A DNA stretch of 46,252 nt from an uncultured Erwinia sp. (GTDB lineage: Bacteria > Pseudomonadota > Gammaproteobacteria > Enterobacterales > Enterobacteriaceae), in NCBI GenBank assembly GCA_945290265.1, contig CALYQW010000025.1, positions 1-46,252 on the forward strand, written 5' to 3'. Position 1 is the first letter of the stretch. Each line of letters opens with the position of its first letter. Position numbers and translations under genes: made by a program. This document shows, one piece after another, positions 1 through 8,488 of the stretch. The notes beneath the pieces were generated by a model. That model was not told the DNA's origin. It saw only the letters and a program-made list of their open reading frames with translations, and ran no database searches.

Positions 1-2
1 TA

Positions 3-77
3 TGGCTGGGGTGCAGGGATTCGAACCCCGGAATGCTGGTATCAGAAACCAGTGCCTTACCGCTTGGCGACACCCCA
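3..77 (-). tRNA. glnV: tRNA-Gln (anticodon CTG)
   Basis: A 75-nt cloverleaf read on the minus strand, from the 5' TGGGGTG acceptor to an encoded CCA. The anticodon loop TTCTGAT gives CTG, reading CAG codons. It is the last complete gene of a six-tRNA minus-strand cluster that corresponds to E. coli metT-leuW-glnU-glnW-metU-glnV. The E. coli cluster ends with a second CUG tRNA (glnX), which would lie outside this window. Confidence 0.95.
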
Positions 78-84
78 ATAAAAT

Positions 85-161
85 TGGTGGCTACTACGGG
101 AATCGAACCTGTGACCCCAGCATTATGAGTGCTGTGCTCTAACCAGCTGAGCTAAGTAGCC
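85..161 (-). tRNA. metU: tRNA-Met, elongator (anticodon CAT)
   Basis: A 77-nt cloverleaf on the minus strand with 5' GGCTACTTAGCTCAG, anticodon CAT in loop CTCATAA, T arm CAGGTTCGATTCCCG-like and an encoded CCA. The start GGCTAC pairs with GTAGCC, as in elongator methionine tRNA rather than initiator tRNA. The sequence is identical to the second copy at 507-583. It lies 7 nt downstream of nothing but spacer before the CTG glutamine tRNA, so the two are processed from one precursor. Confidence 0.95.
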
Positions 162-196
162 TTATTTTATTGCTTTACATCTTACTGTATTTTGAC

Positions 197-271
197 TGGC
201 TGGGATACCTGGATTCGAACCAGGGAATGCCGGTATCAAAAACCGGTGCCTTACCGCTTGGCGATATCCCA
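197..271 (-). tRNA. glnW: tRNA-Gln (anticodon TTG)
   Basis: A 75-nt cloverleaf on the minus strand, beginning TGGGATATCGCC and ending with an encoded CCA. The anticodon TTG (loop TTTTGAT) reads CAA. It is identical over its whole length to the neighbouring copy at 311-385, so it is a tandem duplicate, as in the E. coli glnU-glnW pair. Confidence 0.95.
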
Positions 272-310
272 ATGTCCGTACCACTCGTCAAAATCTTTAC
301 TGCAAAAAGA

Positions 311-385
311 TGGCTGGGATACCTGGATTCGAACCAGGGAATGCCGGTATCAAAAACCGGTGCCTTACCGCTTGGCGATATCCCA
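311..385 (-). tRNA. glnU: tRNA-Gln (anticodon TTG)
   Basis: A 75-nt cloverleaf on the minus strand, anticodon TTG, encoded CCA. It is an exact copy of the gene at 197-271, separated from it by a 39-nt spacer that is not repeated. It sits in the third position of the polycistronic tRNA operon. Confidence 0.95.
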
Positions 386-408
386 TCCGCGCAACCTGAC
401 GCAGGAAA

Positions 409-493
409 TGGTGCGGGAGGCGAGACTTGAACTCGCACACCTTGCGGCGCCAGAACCTAAATCTGGTGCGTCTACCAATTTCGCCACTCCCGC
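409..493 (-). tRNA. leuW: tRNA-Leu (anticodon TAG)
   Basis: An 85-nt class II tRNA on the minus strand, with the long variable arm expected of leucine tRNA, 5' GCGGGAGTGGCG and encoded CCA. The anticodon is TAG, in the loop of the stem CCAGA/TCTGG with sequence TTTAGGT. It reads CUN codons. Its place and length match E. coli leuW. Confidence 0.95.
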
Positions 494-506
494 GCAAAAA
501 AGAATA

Positions 507-583
507 TGGTGGCTACTACGGGAATCGAACCTGTGACCCCAGCATTATGAGTGCTGTGCTCTAACCAGCTGAGCTAAGTAGCC
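507..583 (-). tRNA. metT: tRNA-Met, elongator (anticodon CAT)
   Basis: A 77-nt cloverleaf on the minus strand, anticodon CAT, encoded CCA, identical to the copy at 85-161. It is the first gene of the cluster, about 30 nt downstream of the GC-rich discriminator of the operon promoter. Confidence 0.95.
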
Positions 584-611
584 TTCTTTTTTCGCGCACC
601 TTCGTCGGCGT

Positions 612-650
612 TGCGGGGCGCATTATGCGGAGTTGGCCTTTTAGCGTCAA
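612..650 (-). promoter_or_regulatory. Sigma-70 promoter of the tRNA operon
   Basis: On the minus strand TTGACG (650-645) is separated by 17 nt from CATAAT (627-622), followed by a GC-rich discriminator (GCGCCCC). A near-consensus promoter with a GC-rich discriminator is the known signature of stable-RNA promoters under stringent (ppGpp/DksA) control. The tRNA-Met gene begins just downstream. Confidence 0.8.
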
Positions 651-803
651 CATTTTTTTTGACGTTTTTCACCATTCCACGGCCGTTTGCCTGCCCTGTA
701 ACCAGCGTGGCGATAATTTCAGCGCATTCTGCCGGCAATGCGATAAAAAGCGAAAAAAAACCAGCCACTGAGATCAGTTAAATTGCGCAATAATCCACCA
801 GTA

Positions 804-2468
804 TCAGTAGGCTGACTGATGGACACCAACGGCACGGCCGGAAGGATCGTTCATGGTTTTAAAGGTTTCATCCCATTCAATCGCTTTCGCTGAGGAACAG
901 GCAACGGAAGGACCGCCAGGTACACATTTCGCTGCACTCGGTACCGGGAACAGCTCTTCAAAGATTTCACGGTACAGATACGCTTCTTTTGACGTCGGCG
1001 TGTTGTACGGGAAGCGGAAGTGCGCGGTTTCCAGCTGCTGATCGCTTACCTGCTGTGCGGCCACTTCTTTCAGGGTATCAATCCAGCTGTAGCCAACGCC
1101 GTCAGAGAACTGCTCTTTCTGCCGCCATACCACGCTGGCTGGCAGATATGATTCAAAGCACTCGCGCAGGATCTGTTTTTCCATCTTACCATTGCTGCCG
1201 CACATTTTATCCTGCGGGTTGATACGCATTGCCACATCGAGAAATTTTTTATCCAGGAAAGGCACGCGCGCCTCCACGCCCCAGGCTGACATGGCTTTGT
1301 TAGCACGCGCGCAGTCAAACATATGAAGTGCCTGTAATTTACGCACGTTCTCTTCATGGAATTCCTGCGCGTTAGGAGCCTTATGGAAGTAGAGATAGCC
1401 GCCAAACACTTCATCGGCACCTTCACCGGAAAGCACCATTTTAATGCCCATCGCTTTGATTTTGCGTGACATCAGATACATCGGCGTAGAGGCACGGATA
1501 GTGGTCACGTCATAGGTTTCAATGTGATAAATCACATCGCGGATCGCATCCAGACCTTCCTGCACGGTAAAGTGAATTTCGTGGTGCACCGTGCCGAGAT
1601 GATCGGCCACTTCCTGCGCCGCTTTCAAATCCGGCGCGCCTTTCAGCCCAACGGCAAAGGAGTGCAGCTGCGGCCACCAGGCATCTTTCTTATCCAGATC
1701 TTCCACCCGCTTAGCGGCAAACTTTTTGGTGATGGCAGAAATAATGGAAGAATCCAGCCCGCCGGACAGCAGCACGCCATAAGGCACGTCAGACATTAAA
1801 TGGCTTTTGACTGAATCTTCCAGCGCCTGTTTCAGACCGGCGGCATCGGTAGTGTTCTCTGCTACAGCGGCGTATTCAAACCAGTCGCGTTGCCAGTATT
1901 GATGGATCTGGTGGTCACTGCTGGACATATAGCTGCCCGCCGGGAATTCTTTGATGGTGCGGCACACCGGCACCAGCGCTTTCATTTCGGACGCCACATA
2001 GAGGTTACCGTGTTCATCGTTGCCCATATACAGCGGAATAATGCCAATATGATCGCGGCCAATCAGCCAGCTGTTTTTCACGCTGTCATACAGAATAAAA
2101 GCAAACATGCCCTGCAGGTCGTCGAGGAAGTCGATCCCTTTTTTCTGGTACAGCGCCAGAATCACTTCACAGTCGGAATCGGTTTGAAACTGATAACGGT
2201 CGCTCAGCTCAGCGCGCAGCGCCTGATGGTTATAAATCTCACCGTTAACCGCCAGTACGTGCGTATGGTCAGCGTTGTACAACGGCTGTGCACCGTTGTT
2301 GACGTCAACAATCGACAGACGTTCGTGCGCCAGGATCGCATGCTCACCGGCATAAATCCCGGACCAGTCCGGGCCACGGTGACGCATCAGGCGGGAGAGC
2401 TCCAGCGCCTTTTTACGCAGTTCAGTGGTATCAGTTTTAAGATCAAGAATTCCGAAGATAGAACACAT
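804..2468 (-). CDS. asnB: Asparagine synthetase B (glutamine-hydrolysing)
   Basis: Makes asparagine from aspartate, ATP and glutamine in the cytoplasm. The 554-residue protein begins MCSIFGIL, so Cys2 becomes the N-terminal nucleophile of the class II glutaminase domain (residues 2 to about 190). This is followed by the synthetase domain with the pyrophosphate-binding motif SGGLDSS near residue 235 and the LSGEGADEVFGG segment. The length equals E. coli AsnB. I chose the ATG at 2468, which has AGGGAG six bases upstream, over an in-frame TTG two codons earlier, because only the ATG exposes the catalytic Cys. In E. coli nagD lies between nagC and asnB; here there is only a 300-bp spacer. The gene is probably transcribed alone, since a nagC terminator precedes it. 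Confidence 0.97.
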   Translation of the reverse strand: MCSIFGILDLKTDTTELRKKALELSRLMRHRGPDWSGIYAGEHAILAHERLSIVDVNNGAQPLYNADHTHVLAVNGEIYNHQALRAELSDRYQFQTDSDCEVILALYQKKGIDFLDDLQGMFAFILYDSVKNSWLIGRDHIGIIPLYMGNDEHGNLYVASEMKALVPVCRTIKEFPAGSYMSSSDHQIHQYWQRDWFEYAAVAENTTDAAGLKQALEDSVKSHLMSDVPYGVLLSGGLDSSIISAITKKFAAKRVEDLDKKDAWWPQLHSFAVGLKGAPDLKAAQEVADHLGTVHHEIHFTVQEGLDAIRDVIYHIETYDVTTIRASTPMYLMSRKIKAMGIKMVLSGEGADEVFGGYLYFHKAPNAQEFHEENVRKLQALHMFDCARANKAMSAWGVEARVPFLDKKFLDVAMRINPQDKMCGSNGKMEKQILRECFESYLPASVVWRQKEQFSDGVGYSWIDTLKEVAAQQVSDQQLETAHFRFPYNTPTSKEAYLYREIFEELFPVPSAAKCVPGGPSVACSSAKAIEWDETFKTMNDPSGRAVGVHQSAY

Positions 2469-2736
2469 AAACAACTCCCTGGCAACAACCTGATTGATAT
2501 GGGGTTAAGCGATAATTTATCGCACAATAAATAAGAAAATGCGCCAGGGAGGAAGAGGATGCAAGCAATTTAACCATTATGCGATAAATAGACTGTTTCC
2601 AAGGCCGAAATTTTGAAGAATATGCAAAATTATGCTGTTTATATTATTGAAACTTCATATTTTTGGCTTTTTTGATTAAAAGTTGAACCGGTGGGCTTGA
2701 CCGCATGGCAAGGAGGAAGCAGGGAAGGGGATATAA
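2469..2736. other. asnB upstream region, non-coding
   Basis: No credible gene is seen in this A+T-rich spacer. It holds a perfect 15-bp palindrome, GCGATAATTTATCGC (2509-2523), about 40 nt upstream of the asnB ATG, and a partial copy GCGATAAA at 2581-2588. These could be operator half-sites or part of the asnB leader. A CATAAT hexamer on the minus strand near 2576-2581 is a possible -10 element, but no convincing -35 accompanies it. Confidence 0.4.
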
Positions 2737-2766
2737 GAAAAAACGAGCCGGCGATAATCCGGCCCG
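2736..2766 (-). terminator. Rho-independent terminator of the nagBAC operon
   Basis: On the minus strand, just after the nagC stop codon, a GC stem (GCCGG/CCGGC, 2763-2747) is followed by a run of T (complement of 2743-2737). It would end nagBAC transcription before asnB, which shows that asnB does not depend on the nag promoter. Confidence 0.7.
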
Positions 2767-2775
2767 TGAGGGAAA

Positions 2776-3996
2776 TCATGCTTCCAGCAGCCGTTGTAGT
2801 AACAGTCCATTCAGCATGGCGCGCTTAACCAAGGCAAAGGCACCAATTGCCGAGTGATGATCGATTTCAGAACGCACTACCGGCAAATCGTCACGGAAGT
2901 CCTTTAATGCCTGGGTGTTAATGCAGCCTTCCACCGCAGGCAGCAGCACTTTATCTGCCTGGGTGACTTCACCGGCAATCACTACTTTTTGCGGATTAAA
3001 CAGGTTAATCGCAATTGCCACGGCTTTACCCAGATGGCGTCCGACATGCTCAATCACTTCCGTCGCCAGCATATCGCCGGCATTGGCTGCCTGGCAGATG
3101 GTATCAATCTGACAATCCTCTGCCGTTAGCGTGCTGGGGTAATTTTGAGTCAGCAGGGTACGCACCCGATGCTCAATGGCACTGTTGGCGGCGATGGTTT
3201 CCAGACAGCCGAAATTGCCGCAGTGGCAGCGTTCACCCAGCGGATCAACCTGAATATGTCCCAGTTCACCCACGTTGCCCTTACAGCCGAGGAAAATATG
3301 GCCATTGGCGATAATGCCCGCGCCGGTACCGCGATGTACGCGCACCAGTATCGAGTCATCACAGTCGCGGGATGCACCGAAATAGTGCTCAGCCAGAGCC
3401 AGACAGCGAATATCGTGGCCGATAAAGCTGGCTACGTTGAATTTCTGCTCCAGGTTAAATACCAGCGGCCACTCGTTAACGCTGATATGCGGCATATAAC
3501 GGATCACTCCCTGCTGCGGATCCACCAGACCCGGCAAAATAACCGCGATGGCGATCAGTTCACGCAGCTTGCGTTGATGCAACTCTTTAAAATTGCTGAT
3601 GGCCTCAAACAGGGCGTTTTCCAGTTCGTTCTGGGTGTGTTGAGGCAGCGAGTAATATTCCTCAGCCAGCGCTTTTCCACTTAAATCGAACAGGGTCAGC
3701 GTGGCATCTCCACGCCCGAGACGCACGCCGATGGTATTAAAACCACGGGTTTCGGTGACAATAGAGATGGCACGGCGACCGCCGGTAGAGGCCTGCTGAT
3801 CGACTTCCTTAATCAGCCCACGTTCAATCAACTGGCGGGTAATTTTGGTGACGCTGGCGGGTGCTAGCTGGCTGTGCTCGGCAACCTGAATACGGGATAT
3901 CGGACCCTGCCTGTCAATCAGCCGGTAAACGGCCGCACTGTTAAGTTGTTTAACAAGATCAACATTTCCGATTTGAGCCTGGCCGCCAGTGGTCAT
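2776..3996 (-). CDS. nagC: N-acetylglucosamine repressor NagC (ROK family)
   Basis: Transcriptional regulator of amino-sugar genes; GlcNAc-6-phosphate is the inducer in E. coli. The 406-residue protein has the E. coli length. It has an N-terminal winged helix-turn-helix (about 10-80, with PASVTKITRQLIERGLI) and a ROK domain carrying the zinc-binding segment GHIQVDPLGERCHCGNFGCLE. The ATG lies 7 nt after the nagA stop, so it is translated from the nagBAC transcript, giving autoregulation. Unlike E. coli, no nagD follows. Candidate NagC operators lie between nagB and nagE. Confidence 0.97.
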   Translation of the reverse strand: MTTGGQAQIGNVDLVKQLNSAAVYRLIDRQGPISRIQVAEHSQLAPASVTKITRQLIERGLIKEVDQQASTGGRRAISIVTETRGFNTIGVRLGRGDATLTLFDLSGKALAEEYYSLPQHTQNELENALFEAISNFKELHQRKLRELIAIAVILPGLVDPQQGVIRYMPHISVNEWPLVFNLEQKFNVASFIGHDIRCLALAEHYFGASRDCDDSILVRVHRGTGAGIIANGHIFLGCKGNVGELGHIQVDPLGERCHCGNFGCLETIAANSAIEHRVRTLLTQNYPSTLTAEDCQIDTICQAANAGDMLATEVIEHVGRHLGKAVAIAINLFNPQKVVIAGEVTQADKVLLPAVEGCINTQALKDFRDDLPVVRSEIDHHSAIGAFALVKRAMLNGLLLQRLLEA

Positions 3997-4003
3997 TAAT
4001 ACG

Positions 4004-5152
4004 TTACTCGCTTAAGACCTCGTTACCATTAACGATGGTCTGGATAATATGGTAATCACGGGTAAATACGGTCAGGTTAGCCACTTTTCCGGCTTCAATT
4101 GAACCCAGACGCGTATCAATTCCCATTGCCCGGGCCGGATAAAGTGTTGCCATTCGCAATGCTTCATCAAGCGGGATGCCCACATATTTGACGCTGTTTG
4201 CTACAGCTTCAATCATAGTCAGTGCAGAACCGCTTAGCGTACCATGTTCATCGACACACAGCCCATCGTGATAGTATATGGTTTTACCGGCAAAAATGAA
4301 TTGATCAATTGTTGAACCTGCCGCTGCTGTCGCATCTGTAACCAATATCAGCTTATTACCCTTGATTCGTTTAGCGTTACGAATATTAGCGTAGTGTACA
4401 TGTAACCCATCGGCAATAATGCCGCACCAGACGTCCGGTGCATCAAACAGTGCACCCGGCAGTGCAGGTTCACGACCTGAGCTGACCGGCATGGCATTGT
4501 AGAGGTGGGTAGCAAAACTAATACCGGCGCGCAGCCCCGCGCGGGCTTCATCATAGGTGGCACAGGAGTGTCCGGCTGATACGATAATGCCGGCATCGCG
4601 CAGCTGCTTAATCACTGCACTGTCTACTTTTTCCGGTGCCAGGGTAATTTTGCTGATGACATCGGCATTTTCACACAGGTAATCGACCAGTGCCGGCTCC
4701 GGGGCGCGGACCAGCGCTTCCGGGTGAGTTCCTTTCTTCATTGGGTTCAGCCAGGGTCCTTCCAGATGCAACCCCAGCGCCTGGTTATCGTGCTGGGCCA
4801 GCCAGGCGCGCATCACGTCAACCGCGCGTTTCATCAGTTCATCGGTACTGGTGATCAGCGTGGGTAAAAAGCTGGTACAGCCCGATTTCTCATTGGTCTT
4901 TTGCATCACGGCCAGGGTTTCAACACTGATCGCCGCTGAATCGTCATTAAACTGTACGCCGCCACAGCCATTCAGCTGCAGGTCAATAAAACCAGAGGAG
5001 ATGATGGCTCCGCCCACATCGCGGATTTCAATTCCGGCCGGCAAATCCGCCAGCGGGCAAACGCGGTCAATAACGCTATCGGCAATGACGACGGCATGTC
5101 CGTCCAGAATTTCATGGCCGGTATAAATGCGACCCTGGGTTAACGCGTACAT
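4004..5152 (-). CDS. nagA: N-acetylglucosamine-6-phosphate deacetylase
   Basis: Removes acetate from GlcNAc-6-phosphate to give glucosamine-6-phosphate, the step before NagB. The protein has 382 residues, as in E. coli, and is an amidohydrolase-type barrel. Visible family motifs are [12 protein letters not shown] near residue 55, HLEGPW near 130, [10 protein letters not shown] near 195 and ATHLYNAM near 215, then [10 protein letters not shown] containing the catalytic Asp. It starts at ATG with AGGAGAG five bases upstream, 74 nt after nagB. It is the middle gene of nagBAC and produces the ligand-removing activity that resets NagC. Confidence 0.97.
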   Translation of the reverse strand: MYALTQGRIYTGHEILDGHAVVIADSVIDRVCPLADLPAGIEIRDVGGAIISSGFIDLQLNGCGGVQFNDDSAAISVETLAVMQKTNEKSGCTSFLPTLITSTDELMKRAVDVMRAWLAQHDNQALGLHLEGPWLNPMKKGTHPEALVRAPEPALVDYLCENADVISKITLAPEKVDSAVIKQLRDAGIIVSAGHSCATYDEARAGLRAGISFATHLYNAMPVSSGREPALPGALFDAPDVWCGIIADGLHVHYANIRNAKRIKGNKLILVTDATAAAGSTIDQFIFAGKTIYYHDGLCVDEHGTLSGSALTMIEAVANSVKYVGIPLDEALRMATLYPARAMGIDTRLGSIEAGKVANLTVFTRDYHIIQTIVNGNEVLSE

Positions 5153-5226
5153 AAAGACTCTCCTGATAGCAATTTATCCAGCCGGTTAAGCAGACTGGCT
5201 GGCATCATACTGTGGTACTGGCAACA

Positions 5227-6024
5227 TTAAACAATAATATTGGCCGCTTCCATTTCGCGGAAGTAATTCACTGTTTTAACTTTTAATTCCATGGTTGCCG
5301 GTTCATCACAGACCACCACAGATTTTGGATGTAACTGCAGGCAGCTGATGGTCCACATGTGATTTACGTTGCCTTCCACCGCCGCCTGTAGCGCCATTGC
5401 TTTCAGGTGTCCGGTCACCAGGATCATCACTTCTTCGGCATCCAGCAGAGTACCCACGCCAACGGTCAGCGCATATTTCGGTACCTGATTGACATCACCG
5501 CCAAAGAAGCGGGAATTAGCAATACGGGTATCGTGGGTCAGGGTTTTAATCCGGGTACGTGAGGCCAGGGAAGACGCAGGTTCGTTAAACGCGATATGTC
5601 CATCGTTACCGACCCCACCCATAAACAGATGGATTTTGCCGTATGAGCGAATTTTTTCTTCATACTGACGGCATTCAGCGTCGATATCCGGCGCATTGCC
5701 ATTGAGCAAATTAATATTCTGTTGTGGTATATCAATGTGATCGAAAAAGTTGCGGTACATAAAGCTACGGTAGCTTTCCGGATGCTCTGACGGCAGGCCA
5801 AAATATTCATCCATATTGAACGTCACTACGTTTTTAAAGCTGACCTGGCCTGCTTTATGCATTTGCACCAGATGACCGTATGCTTCCAGTGGCGTTCCAC
5901 CGGTGGGGAGGCCAAGCACAAACGGACGTTCTGCCGTCGGGTTAAAGGCATTAATGCGGTCTGCAATATGACGGGCAGCCCATTTTCCGACCTGGGTTGG
6001 TGTAACCAGTGGAATCAGTCTCAT
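5227..6024 (-). CDS. nagB: Glucosamine-6-phosphate deaminase
   Basis: Converts glucosamine-6-phosphate to fructose-6-phosphate and ammonia, feeding amino sugar carbon into glycolysis. The 265-residue form starting MRLIPL matches the E. coli N-terminus. The open frame continues 10 codons upstream, but the ATG at 6024 has an AGAGGTG ribosome site and fits the family. Catalytic residues seen include Asp72 (NMDEYFG) and the [16 protein letters not shown] loop (Asp141, His143, Glu148). It is the first gene of nagBAC and is divergent from nagE. Compared with E. coli the C-terminus is one residue shorter. Confidence 0.97.
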   Translation of the reverse strand: MRLIPLVTPTQVGKWAARHIADRINAFNPTAERPFVLGLPTGGTPLEAYGHLVQMHKAGQVSFKNVVTFNMDEYFGLPSEHPESYRSFMYRNFFDHIDIPQQNINLLNGNAPDIDAECRQYEEKIRSYGKIHLFMGGVGNDGHIAFNEPASSLASRTRIKTLTHDTRIANSRFFGGDVNQVPKYALTVGVGTLLDAEEVMILVTGHLKAMALQAAVEGNVNHMWTISCLQLHPKSVVVCDEPATMELKVKTVNYFREMEAANIIV

Positions 6025-6120
6025 GGAGCACCTCTGTTGATTTTTATGGAACAATCAGTGGGTAACGAAACACATGCCTGGAGGTTCAGGGTTTCAACCT
6101 CACTGACAGAATAGTTAATA

Positions 6121-6143
6121 AGTTTTTTTAAATAATAAAATAA
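6121..6143 (-). promoter_or_regulatory. Candidate NagC operator at the nagB promoter
   Basis: On the minus strand this reads TTATTTTATTATTTAAAAAA and onward, the A+T-rich pattern known for NagC boxes near nagB in E. coli. Its centre lies about 95 bp from a second A+T-rich candidate at 6215-6240, close to nine helical turns, the spacing known for NagC looping in E. coli. Site identity is inferred from pattern and place only. Confidence 0.5.
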
Positions 6144-6184
6144 GTGCACTGATATGACCAGTTTTATGATTATTCTTAGGAATT

Positions 6185-6206
6185 TTTAGTGACCTGAGTC
6201 TCATTT
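6185..6206. promoter_or_regulatory. CRP site between nagB and nagE
   Basis: AGTGA-N6-TCTCA (6188-6203) matches four of five bases in each half of the TGTGA-N6-TCACA consensus, and its flanks are T-rich. It lies between the two candidate NagC boxes, as the CRP site does in the E. coli nagE-nagB region, and could activate both divergent transcripts. Confidence 0.6.
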
Positions 6207-6214
6207 GTGTTTTT

Positions 6215-6240
6215 TTTAATTTGCGCTAAAAAATTATTTT
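6215..6240 (+). promoter_or_regulatory. Candidate NagC operator at the nagE promoter
   Basis: This A+T-rich segment has a GCGC centre flanked by TTAATTT and TAAAAAATT, which resembles the dyad of a NagC box. It is about 95 bp from the nagB-side box, consistent with repression by looping. The assignment is weak on sequence alone. Confidence 0.35.
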
Positions 6241-6315
6241 TTCTTAAACTTTATTAACGGTTTTGTTCTGAAAACGACGGAGCTGGCCATTACTGCGGCT
6301 ATAAAAGAGGAAAAT

Positions 6316-8268
6316 ATGAACATTCTTGGGTTCTTTCAACGGTTAGGCCGCTCGCTGCAGCTACCGATTGCGGTGTTACCGGTAGCCGCATTGATGCTGC
6401 GTTTTGGTCAACCAGATTTACTGAATTTACCATTTATTGCCCAGGCAGGTGCTGCGATTTTTGACAATCTGGCATTGATCTTTGCTATCGGTGTCGCGTC
6501 CACCTGGTCAAAGGATAATGCCGGGGCGGCGGCGCTGGCGGGTGCTGTCGGTTATTTCATTATGACCAAGGCGATGATCACCATTAACCCACAGATTAAT
6601 ATGGGGGTACTGGCCGGTATCATTACCGGGTTGGTGGCTGGTTCTGCTTATAACCGCTGGGCGGATATTAAACTGCCTGATTTTCTCAGCTTCTTTGGCG
6701 GTAAACGCTTCGTGCCGATTGCTACTGGTTTCTTCTGCCTGGTGCTGGCGGCGGCGTTTGGCTATATCTGGCCACCGGTTCAAAACGCGATCCACGCGGG
6801 TGGTGAATGGATTGTGGGTGAAGGGGCGCTGGGTGCCGGGATCTTTGGTCTGGTTAACCGTCTGCTGATCCCCACCGGTCTGCATCAGGTACTGAATACT
6901 ATCGCCTGGTTCCAGATTGGTGAGTTTACCAACGCGGCTGGTACGGTGTTTCACGGTGACATCAACCGTTTCTATGCCGGTGATGGCACGGCGGGCATGT
7001 TTATGTCTGGTTTCTACCCGATCATGATGTTCGGTCTGCCGGGTGCGGCATTTGCAATGTATCTGGCGGCGCCGAAAGCGCGTCGTCCGATGGTGGGTGG
7101 CATGCTGCTGTCGGTGGCGGTAACGGCTTTCCTGACCGGTGTTACCGAGCCGCTGGAATTCCTGTTTATGTTCCTGGCGCCGATGCTGTATCTGATCCAC
7201 GCGCTGCTGACGGGGATCAGCCTGTTTATTGCCACGGCACTGGGGATCCATGCCGGCTTTTCCTTCTCAGCAGGCGCCATCGACTATATCCTGATGTACA
7301 AACTGCCTGCGGCCAGCCATAACAGCTGGATATTAATGGTGATGGGGCTGGTGGCATTTACTGTCTACTTTGTATTGTTCAGTGCGGTTATCCGTCTGTT
7401 TAACCTGAAAACACCGGGTCGTGAAGCGGACAACGATCGTGCCTCTGTACCTGAAGCTAACAGCAATACACCCGAAGGGCTGACGCAACTGGCACAACAG
7501 TATATTGCTGCTGTCGGTGGTTCAGATAACCTGAAGGTGATTGATGCCTGTATTACCCGTTTGCGCCTGTCGGTAAATGATGCCGGTCTGGTTGATGATG
7601 CCGCCTGTAAGCGTCTCGGGGCATCCGGTGTGGTGAAACTGAATAAACAAACCATTCAGGTGATCGTGGGAGCAAAAGCGGAATCTGTGGCTGAACATAT
7701 GAAGAGAGCCATTGCCGCTGGTGCAACAATCGCTGCAGCCAGCGTGGCTGAGCCTGTGACTCCGGTCGCAGCCCCTGAGCCCAAAACCAGCCCGGCGGCG
7801 ACTGATGCCTTAGTGGCGACGCTGGTCGCACCGGTCAGCGGTACGGTGGTAGCGATTGAGCAGGTAGAAGATGAAGCCTTTGCCAGTAAAGCGGTAGGTG
7901 ATGGTCTGGCGATAAAACCAACCAGTAATACCGTGGTTGCGCCGGCTGCCGGTACGCTGGTGAAAATCTTCAATACCAACCATGCGTTCTGCCTGGAAAC
8001 CACAGAAGGTGTGGAAGTGGTGGTGCATATGGGGCTGGATACCGTGGCGCTGGACGGTCAGGGCTTTACCCGCCTGGCTGAGGAAGGCAGTGAGGTCGTG
8101 GCCGGACAGCCGGTGCTGGAGATGGATCTGGACTTCCTGAATGCCAATGCGCGTTCCATGGTCAGTCCGGTGGTGGTCAGCAATATCGACGACTTCAGCG
8201 GATTAACTATGTTGGCAGGTGAAACGGTTGAGGCCGGTAAAACCTCACTGTACCAAATCAAAAGCTAA
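6316..8268 (+). CDS. nagE: PTS N-acetylglucosamine transporter EIICBA
   Basis: Imports GlcNAc across the inner membrane and phosphorylates it to GlcNAc-6-phosphate, using phosphate from HPr. The 650-residue protein has three fused domains: a hydrophobic EIIC (about 1-365), an EIIB domain with phospho-accepting Cys412 in DACITRLRLS, and an EIIA domain (about 500-650) with His571 in VVVHMGLDT. A Pro/Ala/Thr-rich linker (about 475-500) joins EIIB and EIIA. The ATG has AGAGGA just upstream. The gene is divergent from nagBAC, sharing a region with candidate NagC and CRP sites, and ends at a strong terminator. Confidence 0.97.
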   Translation: MNILGFFQRLGRSLQLPIAVLPVAALMLRFGQPDLLNLPFIAQAGAAIFDNLALIFAIGVASTWSKDNAGAAALAGAVGYFIMTKAMITINPQINMGVLAGIITGLVAGSAYNRWADIKLPDFLSFFGGKRFVPIATGFFCLVLAAAFGYIWPPVQNAIHAGGEWIVGEGALGAGIFGLVNRLLIPTGLHQVLNTIAWFQIGEFTNAAGTVFHGDINRFYAGDGTAGMFMSGFYPIMMFGLPGAAFAMYLAAPKARRPMVGGMLLSVAVTAFLTGVTEPLEFLFMFLAPMLYLIHALLTGISLFIATALGIHAGFSFSAGAIDYILMYKLPAASHNSWILMVMGLVAFTVYFVLFSAVIRLFNLKTPGREADNDRASVPEANSNTPEGLTQLAQQYIAAVGGSDNLKVIDACITRLRLSVNDAGLVDDAACKRLGASGVVKLNKQTIQVIVGAKAESVAEHMKRAIAAGATIAAASVAEPVTPVAAPEPKTSPAATDALVATLVAPVSGTVVAIEQVEDEAFASKAVGDGLAIKPTSNTVVAPAAGTLVKIFNTNHAFCLETTEGVEVVVHMGLDTVALDGQGFTRLAEEGSEVVAGQPVLEMDLDFLNANARSMVSPVVVSNIDDFSGLTMLAGETVEAGKTSLYQIKS

Positions 8269-8290
8269 GCACAGATACGCTTATACGCAG

Positions 8291-8319
8291 AAGGCGGGGT
8301 AAAACCCCGCCTTTTTTTT
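8291..8319 (+). terminator. Rho-independent terminator after nagE
   Basis: AAGGCGGGG, loop TAAAA, CCCCGCCTT, then a run of T. A perfect GC-rich stem and T-run 22 bases after the nagE stop separates nagE from glnS. Confidence 0.92.
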
Positions 8320-8488
8320 ATGCGTCATACGCAACAAAATGTTGTCTCCATCAGCTGCTTTGTGGATCATACTCCGCTATTTCACGGCTATTTTTATACT
8401 CGTCATATTTCAGGTTAAAGTATCGCGTTACGGCGCGGTTACCTGAAAGCGTCAGAGTCAATGCCAGGCGTAAATTGAGGACATTAAG

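Noticed and set aside
170-430. Direct repeats of about 75 bp, considered as a CRISPR or phage att site
   Set aside because: They are the two identical tRNA-Gln(TTG) genes; there is no spacer regularity or integrase.
192-536. Open frames across the tRNA cluster
   Set aside because: They are translations of the tRNA genes; duplicated peptide segments come only from the duplicated tRNAs.
1890-2534. Long plus-strand frame antisense to asnB (214 codons)
   Set aside because: It mirrors a fully conserved asnB and has no family features or ribosome site.
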